From the NCBI GenBank assembly GCA_963277665.1, contig OY728152.1, forward strand, positions 1,185,082,357 through 1,185,146,356: a stretch of DNA of 64,000 nt. The letters are read 5' to 3'. Made by a program: the position numbers and the translations under genes. The stretch comes from Viscum album. Lineage: Eukaryota; Streptophyta; Magnoliopsida; Santalales; Viscaceae. Under the pieces are notes generated by a model. That model made no database searches, was not told the DNA's origin, and saw only the letters and a list, made by a program, of their open reading frames with translations. Below are positions 1-13,462 of the stretch, piece after piece. Position 1 is the stretch's first letter; the number at the start of each line of letters is the position of its first letter.

Positions 1-642
1 GCCGACCACCCTTGTGCTGGTTAGAGATAGGTGAGGCTGCCTAACTGGGACCATGTCTTGTGTTGGAGATTTCAGAGTAGTTCCAGTTGATTCAGATGCG
101 GATGGATACCACATAGTCTCGTAAGAAATATCATGCTGATTGTCGTAGATGACCCATGGAGTTCATGGTCAAGGAACACGTTTTCATGAGTATCTCATCG
201 AGGTTGGGACCCAAGAGGATTAGGAGACAGAGTAATCTATCACCGAGTTATGTGGGAATGTTTGATATTCTAGAGGGTGTAGGGTAGGTTACCTATCTTT
301 TGCAGTTACCATAGAGGTACTAGGCCATGCATGACATCTTCCACATGTCTTAGATGCGCCGTTATCACTCATATATGTCTCACGTTTTTCAGCCTGAGGA
401 GTTTGAACATATGGTCGAAGCATCCTTTGAGAAGCATCTGATTCATATTTTTGATAAGAGCACAATGTTTCTCTAAGGCTAGTCAGTTCCTCTTGTATGG
501 GTGCTTTGGCAACATGGACGAGTGCAGAACGAAACCTGGGAGAGGGAGACCGATGTACGTGCTCAGTGGCTGTAGTTGTTCACAACATTATCTTCACCAC
601 CCTTGGATAGGCAATTAGGGGAGAAATTTCATTATGAGGGGA
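1..642 (+). pseudogene. Ty3/gypsy pol 3' end (integrase C-terminal/chromodomain region), decayed
   Basis: Remnant of the last part of a Ty3/gypsy polyprotein; the rest lies left of the window. Read on the plus strand across stops, it shows the usual order of the integrase tail: a stretch reading LSPSYVGMFDILEGVG, then a piece equivalent to the family's 'HDVFHVSMLR' block (here AMHDIFHMS followed by a stop), then a chromodomain-like block VLWQHGRVQNETWERE near 500-560. In the family this part of integrase binds DNA or chromatin and steers insertion. There are several in-frame stops (for example before SRKKYHA, after EGVG, and soon after the chromodomain block), and frame changes, so it is dead. 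The LTR follows directly. The lineage is probably a chromovirus; that is inferred from the tail motif only. Confidence 0.8.
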
Positions 643-754
643 TGTTTTTATGAAACTGATTCTTATTCTTGAGGTACATGTTTATTCTTATCCTTTTTCC
701 TTAAGTGTTTTTGTGAAGATAAGGAAAATAGATGAAAATCCAAAAATATGTGGG

Positions 755-1062
755 TACATGCGGTGTACTTTTCCACACACCATGTAATTTGGCTATATGG
801 GATGAGTATACAGGGCATGTTGTCCTATCGACAATGAAGGATGTAAAAACTGACTACACACCATGTACATACTATATAAACGCCATGTAATCAGTGGGTA
901 GGTGAAAATTAAGGCAGTGGGAGTATCCACCAGTAGAACGGTAGTACACGCCATGTACTCAGAAATATACACCGTGTAATCCTGTCGGCTGATAAACAGC
1001 GTGGCGTTGAAAACTAGCCTCCAGAGGAACAGTAAAAAATGGAAAGTGCACCCCCTGTACTT
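755..1062 (+). repeat. Dispersed CCATGTA(C/A) motif cluster inside the gypsy LTR
   Basis: About seven related short motifs lie within 310 bases: ACACCATGTAATTT (near 776), ACACCATGTACAT (858), CGCCATGTAATC (881), ACGCCATGTACTC (948), ACACCGTGTAATCC (969), CCCCTGTACTT (1,053), and one inverted copy GTACATGCGGTGTAC (755). Several are near-palindromic around CATG/GTAC. They sit in the upstream part of the LTR, where regulatory repeats often occur. A promoter role is inference. Confidence 0.6.
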
Positions 1063-1729
1063 AGGAGTACCCTCCTGGTAGATGGGTTATTTTGTTATAA
1101 ACCAGCAGTATCCTCCTCTATCATTAGTGGGAGCTTAAATGACATGATGTAGCGGGAGAGGTGGTCGAGCCTTGGAAGAGCTCCCGACCGAACACTGGGA
1201 CTCTGATTTCTTCACCGATGATCAGGTTGGGACCGCATAGGTATGCCCTTCCCCTTTCTTGTGTGTTTCCATACAATTCATTCTTGAGTGGAAGTTATTT
1301 GGGTGTGAATGGGATATGTTTTTCACAGATTTACATTGTTCTCGGACGTTTTGGGAGGCATCGTTTGCTAATATAGATCAGTGGATATCGAGGCAGGGGG
1401 TCTGGTGCTTATTTCCAACTGTTGAGTTGATTTTTTGTACCATTGTGATTCGATCACATGTTTGGTGTGTAGTATGGATGAGGCCTTTTTTGATAAGATA
1501 TCTATAATTTCATTGATAATCTAATGATAGATATAAGCTTCTATTTGGGATCATTTCTTGGATCCATGGCCACCCCATGGGTGTGATTCCATTGTTTAGT
1601 TGTATGTCCTGGATACCCACGGGTACTCTATAATGATAACATTTTTTTGAGTTTTCATGAGTGGAAACATATATAATTTTCGTTCCCATGCATTGGGATT
1701 GGCCAGGTTACATGCTTTCCTATGGAATG

Positions 1730-2072
1730 CCTCAGGGCAGTATTCTGTTTATCCTTAGGGCAGTGTTTCGTTTAGCCTGAGGGAAACATTTCCTATACTT
1801 GTGGGCAGTAGATTATATTCCTGAGGGTGTCATCTTGTATGCCTACTGGAATATTTATTATTCTTGAGGGGAAGTTACAAATCCTCCTGAGGGAAAGCTG
1901 CTGATTCACCTGAGGTAAAGGTGGTGATTTTCCTGAGGGAATGGTACAGATTCACCTGAGGGCAAGGTATTGATTCACCTGAGGGAAAGGTACTGATTCA
2001 TCAGAGGGCAAGGTTCTGATTAGCCTGAGGGAATGATTCTTTCTATAATGAGGGGAAGGTTCACTTAAATAT
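1730..2072 (+). repeat. 23-bp minisatellite, about 15 units, in the gypsy LTR
   Basis: Tandem units of 21-23 bases with a core like CCTGAGGGAAAGGTACTG followed by ATTCA. Unit starts can be followed at 1730, 1753, 1776, 1799, 1820, 1842, 1863, 1886, 1909 and then every 23 bases to about 2,047. The middle units (1886-2046) are best preserved; the left units are more decayed and a few have lost one or two bases. No ORF runs through it. Confidence 0.85.
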
Positions 2073-2923
2073 TCATTGTGAAGTTTTCTTGTGTTATAAC
2101 TTCCATGCTAAATCACATACCTGGTATTATTATTACCTACTATTTGATAGATATTCTATTGTAGATTTGTTGTGTCATTTTACAGGAGATTTTCGGCCAA
2201 GGCCTGTTCTCAGGAACATATAATTCAATTATATTGAATTTATAAATAAGAATTAAATAAAAATGGAACTGGTAGGAATATCTGATTTTGAGTACTTTCT
2301 GGATTACGTCTTTTCGTTATTGGACACTTCAGTTGCACATTTTCACTGTCAGTTGGAATAGTCCATTGGTGGTTGCCTACTAGAATTGTTTTATCACACC
2401 ATGTTTGGGTTATTTATTGGGCCCAAAAAGATTATATTGCTACAGGTGTTGATAAGGGAATGAGAACCTATACAGGTACTTGATTGTTGCAGACGAGTAG
2501 GAGAGAAGGATATCGAGCATAGGCCTGCGAGGCTAATGAGTTCATGTTTCACTGTTTTAGTTTGTTTTACTATACTTGGTACTTGGTACTGTATTTTATT
2601 TGATTCCAATGAATCTTGTTTTGACTGCATTATTAGAAATAGGAAATATTGAATCATCATATATATATATGAATATTGGTTATCCTTTTCATCTGTACCA
2701 TTATCCATTAATCTTTTTATTGTTTACTGATTCCACATTTTGTATGTTTATATTATTCTGTTTCTCTACAGTTTGATAAATGATGTCATATTTTCCCCAA
2801 TATCAGACCTAGGCCCTCGCTGCTAATCAGAAGCCTCTTGAATTTGGGGTAATGCGCATTAGGTTATGCGACCAACTGGGTTGAGGGAACCCACTGTTTG
2901 GCACCCAAATCTAGGACGTTACA

Positions 2924-3890
2924 TTAAGGCTATTGGCATTAGTACACAGTAACATGTTGTTTTAAAAAATATCACTAATGAAATTGTGTTTCAAAAAAAA
3001 TCACCACATGCATCAAAGATTTTTATATCCAAGACTCCATAAAATAAGAGATTAATGGTGGTCTCCTTGAGGTGGTTCCTAAAATATATGACCATTAAGT
3101 ATGACCAAAGACCCATTTATTTAACCTAGTCGTTAGTGGGATGTACTTGTCTCCGAATCAACCAAATATTAATGTAAAATTTCATTATGATTTCATTTGA
3201 CTAAAAGAAACTTCTAACATATTCTTGTAACACATTGTACTGTTAGAGCCTCTGATATGTATTCATTGAAAATTTCTTCGGAAATGATCTCATAAACACA
3301 ATGACATCATAATAATCATCAGGTAAAGACTAGTGAAGATAACACACTATTGATGATTCAGTATAGAATGAATAAAAATTTGTTGATAATAGGATTCATA
3401 AACAAATCATTAGGGATCAAATAACGCATGAAACCATGTAAATCTCTTACCTAGTTTTGGAACAAAAAACCATTGTCCCAACATTTTACAATCTAATGTA
3501 AGTAAATCTATATAATCTATATGTGTTCTTGAGTAGAGTTACAAAGTCATAAACCCTCCTCCTAGTGTGACTTGAATTATGCCCATATTTTTTTGATAAT
3601 GTTTCTCTTAATATTATACCCTACAATGACCTACGATGATAATTTTCAATTAACTGTATATATAGATACAGATATATCACTCAATTTGATGTTTCCTTTA
3701 ACCCTGTCATTTTCTAGCCTCATCCTTGAATCCCAATCACATCTACCATCATATTGGGAATCCAAAATAAAATTCCATATCATATTTTTAATGTCCCTAA
3801 TAATAAACTTGGGTATCCTAAAAAAATAAGAGAAGATGTCTAGATATATAATATTCCATTCAATTAAACATAGTATTCATTCAATGAAAA
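2924..3890. other. Spacer, no recognisable feature
   Basis: AT-rich sequence between the gypsy LTR and the LINE remnant. Only short unsupported reading frames are present. Part of it may be the decayed 3' end of the minus-strand LINE to its right, but I see no motif or poly(A) tail that shows this. Confidence 0.5.
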
Positions 3891-3899
3891 TTGAGAATT

Positions 3900-5200
3900 C
3901 AGTTCCAACTGTTGTTACAACAATAGAATTTATTATTGACGAGACTGTTGATATGTTGAATTTTATAGCTTCTAAGAGATAATGGAGAAACTAATTATTC
4001 CATGGGAAATTCCAACAATAAAAATCAAATAGAGTCTTCGACCGACTTATAATTCCATAGCGAGGATCTTAATTGAAGATAAACATTACTCTAATATCAG
4101 TTGAAAACATGGACACTCAATATTATTTAATTATCTATGAACTTGTTGAATATTTGAATTTATATTTGTCTCCCAGTCAATTAGTAGACTATATCATCAA
4201 ATAACATGATATGTGTGAGATATATATAAGATACACAACTAAATAATGGTTTAATATCACTATTAAAAAAACATTGAAAAATATATTTTATAATAGCATC
4301 CAACAACAGAATAAATAACTTAGTGGAGAGTGATTCACCATTCCTTATCCCATTTACCAGATTAAGAAAAACATATTTATCCAATGATTTAATTGATGAT
4401 CCATGTATATATATTACATCTGAATAGGAGAAAAATGTATTAAAATGAAAATATAATGATATTCATATACTTGAAAATCCAATTAAATTCCACCCAATGA
4501 AAATACCATTCCTTATAAACAATGATGACAATGTTAGATCCAATAGTAATTGAGTTCATATCCCGAACCATTTCATTGGATATAAAAAGGGATCCTTGAA
4601 TAGAGTGACCTAGGATGAACCAATAGTATTTGAGTTCATATCCCCAACCTTAGGTGGAGGAAATCGTACTAAAGGGATGAATGTTACCAACACAATATGG
4701 GTCCTTACCCTTTTAAATAAGCACCGGTGTGGTGGTACATCCCACCTGAGTGATGCTTCCAACATGAAAATATTCATTAATTTCCTCAATAATATTAGTC
4801 TTTAAAAGGTCATGTATCACAATATATAAGGAGCCTATGAATCAATCTAGTATGTGCGAACTTTTCATATTAAGACACTTCATAGCAACTCTTATTTAAC
4901 TTTCATGGGGAACACCTTCAAGAATAGAATTGTTGATATCAGTCACCACACTAATAATAGGATCATTGATATCATCATTTTTTATCAGTAATTCACTTTT
5001 CATGCACATATTTATATCGACATGTGGTGATTTAAATATGGACTCTTCCATTCTCTAAAAATAAATTGGGTCAATGATATATTAGGGATTTGAGAAATTT
5101 GGGGAACATGAGATTCTTCTAGATCATCATCCCTACAATCCTCGAGGGGATAGTCAAGGAGAAGTACAAATACTATGATAGAAACCAAGGTGATCTAAGA
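3900..5200 (-). pseudogene. LINE (non-LTR retrotransposon) reverse transcriptase remnant
   Basis: Read on the minus strand, three landmarks of plant LINE reverse transcriptase occur in the right order and spacing. The first is IEEINEYFHVGSI (about 4,770), followed near 4,680-4,735 by KGKDPYCVGNIHPF, equivalent to the family's 'K..dP..i.nfRPIS' block. The second is GIRNGESLSTKLF at about 4,300-4,350, matching 'GlRQGDPLSPxLF'. The third is HIMLFDDIVY near 4,181-4,215 at the position of the catalytic FADD motif, here LFDD. In the family this enzyme copies element RNA at a nicked target site. Stops interrupt the frame (one just before KGKDP, others after FDDIVY). No endonuclease domain or poly(A) end is visible, so this is a truncated, dead copy. 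Confidence 0.55.
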
Positions 5201-6442
5201 AGAAGGATTAATTTCATTCCATGTTTTAAAGTCCACCTTGAATCACTGAATGTAGCACCCCGATTTTTTCTGAAATTTTTTCCATAAAAAAATTAATCTT
5301 TTTTATGGAACATTGAATATACCATGTGTTATATGAAATCACCATTTTATATTATCCATTTACTCTAAACCATACTAATATTTCATTATAAAATACCCAA
5401 ATAATAGTTTTTGGTACATGCACCACTGACTTTGATTACAGTCTTTGTAAAAATAAATTGGTTGGTGCTACAAGAAATACGGACTTCGAATATTTTTCAC
5501 ACAACACTATGTTTCTACAAAAAATCATTTTATATTAATAATTATTTATATGATAAAGTTAAATTATATCAATTACAAATTATAATATTAATATAATTAA
5601 CTAATTTTTAAAATAGTTATAATGGTTTTATATAAATATATTATATTTATAATGTAAATTATTATTATTTAGTTTCATTATATAAATAAAAATAATATTA
5701 TCAAAAAAAATATTCTCATTTCCATATGTTAAATACAAATAAATTCAGTTATTGAAAAATTTAGAAATTTAATTTTATTAAATGCACATTACTATAAAAT
5801 TTATATTTAAAAAAATTTCTTAGTGTTATTGTTAGGGATTTTTTCTAGAAACATCAATTTTAGAGGAATTGTAAAAGTAATGAATTTTAATTCATATTTT
5901 TTATATAATATATTTGTTTAGATAAATGATAATTAATTTTATTTTTAAAATAACATTAGATCAATTAATCATCCATCAAACTAGATAGGGTCATTGTATT
6001 CTTTTTATATTGAATATGGTCATAATATATTACAAATTTTTTTGAATATTCTCTCTTTAAAATCCGGATTTCTCACTACATCTACGATATTAAAATTATT
6101 TAAATTCATTATGGTTTTATGAATTGAATTAATAAAAATACTAAAATCGTTTTTAAAAGATATTTAATTTATATTATAATAATATAATCATAATTTTTAA
6201 AAAAAATATTATTGAATGTGATTGAGATTAATTACAGCGATAAAGGTAATTTTAATCTTAATTAGAGAATAAACCTTAATCTTAATGGTATAAATGACAT
6301 ATACACTTGAAAAATACCAATTGGATGGACATATTTCATCCATTAACCTTCTAATATTTTTGGTTTTTAATTCATTTTTATGTTAAAACCTATGAAAATA
6401 TTACTAGTTTTAATCAATTCCACATGTCTTCCCTCCTTTCCC

Positions 6443-6450
6443 TATAAAAG
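6443..6450 (+). promoter_or_regulatory. TATA box of the left LARD-like LTR
   Basis: TATAAAAG after CCCTCCTTTCCC, followed by a C/A-rich leader (ACACCACCTCTCC). The same arrangement (CCCTATAAAAAG then GACAACCTACCCCC) is kept at the homologous place in the right LTR. This supports a real LTR promoter and fixes the element's orientation as plus. Confidence 0.6.
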
Positions 6451-9369
6451 GACACCACCTCTCCAGTTTCTACACACCTCTAAAACCTAATAGGATCTGA
6501 AATGATCTGAAATATTAAATTAAAAGAATACCTAACTTCCTAATTTAATAATCCCTTTGTATATAAATCCATTAATGTATTCCCATTGGTGGAATCCAGA
6601 AGGTTTTAACCCATGTATAGGTTTCATATTTCTTGAAGCTCATTAGTTTTTTTATATTTCTCCACCACCTAAATTATTCATAATACATGAACACATAATA
6701 GGAACAAGATACATAATTTTATGATATGTTGTTATGTTAAGGGTTATACCTTATCTTACCCACACTTCCATCTAATGGGTAAGGAATATAAAATTAATGT
6801 GTATAGAGAAATACCACCTCATGGAACAATGTTTTTCGATTTACCTTTACCACCTATTATGGGTGGTAATTATGATATAAACTCTATTTTTATTTGACAA
6901 ATATGATATTAATTATGTATTTATTCTTATAAATTTATTATTTAAATCATAAATTAATGGTTTCCAGTTTGTGTGAATATGATAATATTGTATGTGGGTG
7001 TGTGGAAGACAACCTCTTCAAAGCAATTTGATTCATTCAAACATTACATGGAATGTATTAATGTTGGGTTTAAAAAATTTATGATAAATTTGAAATAAAA
7101 ATTATACAATAATTAAATTATTTAATAATTTAAATATATTTTATTTACATTATATCTTTAAAAACATTAATAAAATTAGAACAACATTCATGTGTACATA
7201 CAAATTATTGTCTCCAAGAACTGTGTATTCCATTTAATATGTCCAAATTTTGATATCCATATAATTTTTTTAAAACTGAATATATATTATATAAATGTAT
7301 TTTATTGAATTATTGGAACATGTTAATAATGATTTAGGAAATATGATCAATAATGGAATGTAAGAACATGTACGATAAACATAACAGTTATTATCCAAAG
7401 CTTTATATTAACATGTATGTGTTAATAAACAAGTCAAATAATGACATTATAAAGTTTTGTATATTAATATATATAATAATATGGTTTTGTGGTAAATTTA
7501 TAATAAACTAATTCTTACTATATACTATTATTGTATGAGTACAACAAATTTCAATAGAAAAGGTATGAAAATTTCATCTCATTTTTTATTTCCCTAATAA
7601 ACATGAAATATCGAAAAATCCTTAATTTGTTTCTCATGTTTATAATAAAAATTAATGTTTTATATGATTATAATACTTAAATTTATAATAATTTACATAT
7701 CATTTTTATTATCCTTATTTTATGGATTTTATGGTTCTATATTTACCAAATCAGTAAACTAATTTCATCTCACTTTGTCTTCTTTGATACACATGTTTTA
7801 TTATGAATCTATGTACTTTTTTTAAGGAGTATATGATTCTAATTGAAATGATATATCATGAATATAATTATTTTCCATTAAATATTTGGATCTATGTAAT
7901 TTTATTTTCTTACATGTGTGTATGATTCAATGTTCCCATGTGTTAAAAGTTTATTGAAACAATCTCATAATTCATCAGGATTATTTCAGAGTATTTGTAT
8001 TTAGATGAAATATGATAATCCATATCTAATGAAACTTAATTAGTTTTATTACCCTCTAATTAGGAATGACATATCAATTTAATGGTACCATTTCCGAATC
8101 ATTGGTAATTAAGATGATTAATAATGTTTTTTAAGATAGTGTGACTTTTTCTCTCTCTTAGATCGTAAATTTGTTTTCGATCAAAACCTTGTTTCATAAA
8201 ATATTATACAAAAAATATTATACTATTAAACTATAACATGTAATAAAAATTACGCATGAATTTTTTTAATTAAAATTCTTTTCCAATATTAAATGTTTTG
8301 GTTTTTTTTCATCGAGTAAATTTTATAAACATTTTACGATGAAAAAAATGATCATTATATATGGATTTAGACACCGTTATGATCTATATTCCCATGAAAT
8401 CTCAATTACATGATTAAAAATATAAATTTATTAAATAGGAAATGTTTTCATAATATTTTTGTGATTCTTTTTTTTAATTTTTTTGTCAGTGAAAATATTT
8501 TTTAGAAATGTTATATTTTTAAAAAGGGTATTTAAATAATTATAAAAAAGTTCATTATATGATTGAATTGTTTTTTTTTCAAGAAACATGTTTCTCGATG
8601 ATTGTCAACTAATCATTAATATGATGTTAATGTATATTAATAGAAAAAAATGTTTGTAAAATATTTTAAATAATATTTAATATGAATTCATGGTAAAACA
8701 TAATCTGATAACATTTTCAATCTATCATTATATGTATTCATTGTATTTTCATTGAAATGTATTTCAAAATGGTTTCGTAACTTTTATATGTTTTCAAAGA
8801 AGAATGTTTTTATAATTTTCTAAAATCAATAATTAAAATTTTTCCATCATTATATTCATGAAAATTATTTTTAAATGGTTTCATGTATTAAAAAAATATG
8901 AAATAGAAAAACAACTTTCATAATGAAATGATTTTACGCGATATTTCAAAATTAATTCCAATATAAGATGAGATCGGTTGATCTTACCCATTCATTTTTA
9001 TGAATATGTCGCAAGATTATATAAATTATTTTTATTAATGGTTTAATTTTTTATGTAATAGAATTCATTACCTCAATTCTCTTTCACATGTTATTTTATG
9101 TAATCTATTTCCCATTCAGGTGTTATATGTCTATGAAACCCACTTCTTTATTTAGGTTAATCATTTAGGAAATGATAATTATTTATATATCTTTTCCAAT
9201 GTTTAGGATAATATTAATTGTTTATGATTAAAATATGGTTTCTTGGATTATATTATGATATATTTTTATCATCTTGAAGAAAATATATTTGGGATTTCAT
9301 TATAATATGTGTAGGACCTATATATACCTCCAATACACTAGGTAAATATTCAATGTTTTGAGGTAGACT

Positions 9370-9530
9370 AATATGGTATTGGGATTGAACCTAAACTAAT
9401 AATATTGCAATGGGAGTGAACCATGAACTCCAATTTTATATGGGGAGGGAAACCATACTACTAATATGTCTACATGAGTGAACCATGGCAAGAAATATTT
9501 AATGGAGAGTGAACCCTTAAAAATAATATA
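9370..9530 (+). repeat. Degenerate GAGTGAACCAT repeat in the left LARD-like LTR
   Basis: About five decayed units of roughly 31-38 bases, each carrying a core like GGAGTGAACCATGAACT or ATTGAACCTAAACTAATAAT. The corresponding part of the right LTR, split by the copia insertion, keeps similar cores (TGAACCATAAGTACTAAT and GAGTAGATCATGAATAC). The Sirevirus target site lies inside this array. Confidence 0.45.
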
Positions 9531-9999
9531 TCCTTGAAATTAAAGGTTTGAATACTAAGTAAAACATTTTTTATTCTTATGTGTCATCCAAAATTAATTT
9601 TTTTATATGTATGTTATTCATTCATGGATTTAATTATTTATTTCTATATGAATCATATATAATGAACTGCCAAGATTTATCCCAAAATTTAATTTTTTAA
9701 ATCTTATGCTATAAAGGGTATGGTATTATAATATCATAGAAACATTATCATTCCCCAATGCTCAAGTTTAAAATTACATGTTTCACTTTTTTTCCAATAC
9801 TGAGCATCTATGGTCACACCTTTTTATGTTTCTTTCCCTAGGTTATAAAGACATGTATTATGTTTGATGTGTATAAGAAGGGTTATAATAAAGAATAACA
9901 TATTTAGGGATAATGTAAAAAAATTATATACTAGTGTTTATGTATCCATTTTTCCAAATACACTAGGCTAAAATAGTCTATGGACGTTTGTTTGTATAA

Positions 10000-12241
10000 T
10001 TTTTTATGTTTTAGAAAAATGTAATGGAATGTTTAGGTATTAATATTTTTGGTTTCTATAGTCAGTATTTGGGAAAAGGTTTTGTTAACTATGGGAAACT
10101 AGTATTAGAAAAAAAATTGTAGGAACCTTAATGGAATGTATATAGATAAGTCATAGGATAATGAAACTTATAGTAAAATGTCATAGAATATTTCTAGAGT
10201 ATAGATAGAGAAATATCCCAGAAACACATCCATGTATTGATACAACAAGTGGACGTGGCTCTGCAATAGATATACCTAAGAGTAATAACTTGAACATGGT
10301 TAGTCAGGCATGACATGAAATAACCTAGTATAAAATAGTGGCCACTTTAATACACCATGATTTACACTCCACTGGCATATTCTTTTAGAATTCATATACA
10401 ATTAATGAATCATTATAAAGGATTATAATGTCCGTTTTTTATAAATTTCTTATTATAAACTAAATGTGTCAAATATTAAATATGATTTCATAATATAGGA
10501 ATCCTATAAGTATTTTTTTCATGATGATTTGTTCATAAATGTGGAAATTTATTCTTACTCAATGTTTTATAGTTTTATTCAATAGTGTGAACTAGAATTA
10601 ATTGTATTATTTTTGAATGTGATAGAGGTTTTTATGATATTTAGAATATGATATTAGTTAGAGTGAATGTAGTTCTGATCATTCAGAATCACTCATCATA
10701 GAACATTATCAATAATGTGATCCTTAACCAACACTAATACTCACCAAGGAAGACAAATATGGATTTTTTTGAGTTTTGTGTTAATGATGACCATGATGGA
10801 ATGAAGAACCATCTCTCATTGGCCCATGAATATGGAAGGAATCAGGAATGATAATTTCTTAGAGGATTAAGAATGTGTTTTTGACTTTGGAAACAATGGT
10901 TCTAAAAGAATGTATTTTAATAAAAAATATGAAATTTTCAATTAAAAAAATAGATTGGAATATTGGCCTCCCTAACACATATTCATACATAAAATTATTG
11001 ATGTGTGGAATGGATGGTCATTATGATTATCGATTTCATAAGGGGAATGATCTAGATGAGAATCATTAAGGTTGTAGAATTAATGGTTTTATTGATGATG
11101 ATGAGGAAATTATTGATGAAATGTGCAATGGAAGAGGTATTATATAATAGGATGTGGTATCCTTATTAAGGATTATATATAATGTTAAATAATCAATTAT
11201 TATTTTTATTTTTATTCTATAACTGAATTATAAGAATTTTGATATATAAAAAGATTTTTACTGTTTATTTTTTTCTCTAAGGATATAAAATATTATGTAT
11301 AATATATATAATGGACTAGAAAAGTGATTTAAACATACAGTGATATTTTTATAATGTGAAAATAACCATTAATATGTACCTTGTGTTTAGATATTTTTAT
11401 TTTTAGAATGATATGTTGGATATGAATATGTAAATTGGATGGTATTGATTACCTTAGATTAGGTAAAGGATTCATTGACAAATTAGCGTACTGAAAACTC
11501 TCAAGATGGCATAACATGTGGGTATTCACACATTTTTATTGTGACAACCATGAGCTACATTATGATATATTTTAGATCAATGTAAATATATTTTCATCAA
11601 AATTAATTCTAATGTTTTGGATTATAATTATTCTTAAGTGTTATTAGGATTACCATGAATATAATTTTTATGTAATGCTTCTGATGAAGATTCTATGATT
11701 AATGTGTTATCACACCATCGGGGGACACTGTAATATTCAATAACCTTATCGAAAAAACATGCGTGGTTTGGAACTGAATAGATATGTGATTTTAATTGTT
11801 AAAGGGAATAAGATCATATATGTAAAACATATCATGAAAATTATTCAACCCTATTGAATTAATCTTGAAATCCAAAGAGGTTGTCCTAGTACCTTCATCT
11901 ACGATTAATGAAATTTCCCATAGGTCATCGATGGTTTATGGATTTGTGATTGAAGATTTTTTCCAGACCAAGTGCTTTATAACTCTCCTCCAAAACATGA
12001 TCACTAAATTTCTCTACCATGTCAATTTTTTCACTACAAACACATGTTAACCGATGTGGAATCATAATAAAGTGTTACTTTGTAAAACTCTAATGTTTCC
12101 ATAATTTATTCATTATGGTTGTTTTAGTAATTTTTTAAAATTTCGATTTTTATGAATGAGACATTCAATTATTAAACCATTGATAAGACAAAAGAATTTT
12201 GAGGGTGAAATAATTATTAATGGGTGTATAATTTAACATAT
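10000..12241. other. Internal region of the LARD-like element, no coding content recognised
   Basis: About 2.2 kb between the two large LTRs. Only short reading frames occur (the longest is about 60 residues, at 10,875-11,069 and 11,865-12,050), and none resembles gag, protease, RT or integrase. I could not identify a convincing primer binding site after the left LTR or polypurine tract before the right one. Either the family is non-autonomous by nature, or the coding part was lost in this copy. Confidence 0.5.
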
Positions 12242-13454
12242 TGAGGTTTTGTGAAATAAGTTTTTGTGAATTGTTTTTTTTTTTGATATTTTTATTTAAT
12301 GCAACACTGAACATATCAAATGTTTCACGAAAGTACCATGTTATTATTACCTAGTATGATATAACATGTTAATAATTCATTATAATATACCTAGAGTTAT
12401 TTTTATGCTACACAAAAAAGAAACATGGAATGAGCTACATGAAACACCAACATGGCCTGCTCAACATGGAGCACCAACTTCTTTTGCTTGACACACAAGA
12501 CTGAGTTTCAACAAGAAATCATTTTTCTGTTATAACTATTTAAATGAGATAGATATAATAGATTCATTGATCATAGTAATATTATTATTAATAAATAATC
12601 TCAAAATAATTTTTAGGGGTTTTTTATAAGTAGGACATATTAATAATGACAATTTTCATTTTTGGTAATGTCTTTATATGATTAAATATAAAATATCATA
12701 AAAGGAACCAATTTTTATGTCCTTTACTGAAAATTTATAAAATTATTTTTATACACATTTAGAAAATTAAGATTATTAAATATAAATTATTATTTATGTT
12801 ATAATTACAACATTATCATATGGTGTTTTATTGGTATTTTTCCTTCAAACAACATTTTTGGATGCATAATGAAAATTAATGAATTTTTATTTCAAAAATT
12901 TATTTTCATCTAATATATTTATATTTTTATATTACATTAATTTTTTTATATAATTTTAGATAATGTATACATATATTAATAAAATTTAATAAATTGGAAT
13001 ATTTTTAATCTGAATGTAGATATAAAATATTAATGTCGTTTTGAACGTTCTCACTTCGAAAACCCGCATTATCACTATGTTTGTGAGATCGACATTAAAT
13101 AAATTTTTTTTCCTTATGTGAAATGAATATTAAAAAATGGACATAAATTTTCATAATAATTATTATATATATATATATATTCTACTAATATAAAATTTAT
13201 TTTATACCAAAATTATTAGTGAACATGATTATGATTAAATATAGCAATTATGGTAAAATTTCGCTTAAAAATGGAAAAACCTTAAACATAAGGTCCCAAA
13301 TAACCTATACCCACATAAAACACTCATTTTACAGAAATATATACTCCATAAATATATTATTCATGTGTTTCTAGGTTTTGGATGACATTTTATATACAAT
13401 CATGTGATCACCAAACTTGTTTTCATGCATTCAATGTGGTTCCCATCACTTCCC

Positions 13455-13462
13455 TATAAAAA
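13455..13462 (+). promoter_or_regulatory. TATA box of the right LARD-like LTR
   Basis: TATAAAAA in the context TTCCCTATAAAAAG, at the position homologous to the left LTR TATA box. Conservation between two otherwise very diverged LTRs is the main support. Confidence 0.55.

Larger units (their letters stand above)
643..2923 (+). repeat. 3' LTR of the left-edge Ty3/gypsy element
   Basis: It begins with TG just after a purine-rich stretch (ATGAGGGGA, candidate polypurine tract) that follows the pol remnant, and ends in ...GGACGTTACA at 2,923. A TG...CA LTR ending in a GTTACA-like terminus is usual for plant Ty3/gypsy elements. The partner 5' LTR is outside the window, so both borders rest on motif and context only. 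Inside it are two unusual repeat families, listed separately: CCATGTA motifs and a 23-bp array. Possible TATA elements exist (TATATAAA near 873) but I cannot choose one. Confidence 0.6.
5251..10000 (+). repeat. Left LTR of a LARD-like element
   Basis: It starts TGTAGCACCCCGATTTTTTC at 5,251. The whole block aligns, at a nearly constant offset of about 7,000 bases, with 12,242-16,388. After removal of the inserted copia element it aligns with 28,501-29,120 at an offset of 19,114. Matching landmarks include the start of the block (5,311 and 12,305), a TATA box (6,443 and 13,455), the ATTCATGTGTACATAC-like stretch (7,186 and 14,192) and a TTCCCTAGGTTATAAAG-like stretch (9,830 and 28,944). The two copies are strongly diverged. 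The 3' border is uncertain by about 50-60 bases because the match fades. It is very AT-rich, with no coding content. Confidence 0.7.

Noticed and set aside
1161..1507. Overlapping 71- and 82-residue frames inside the left gypsy LTR.
   Set aside because: They lie within the LTR, have no recognisable content and overlap in different frames.
10875..12050. Short frames in the interior of the LARD-like element as possible gag.
   Set aside because: About 60 residues each, no gag or zinc-knuckle motif, and not in a common frame.
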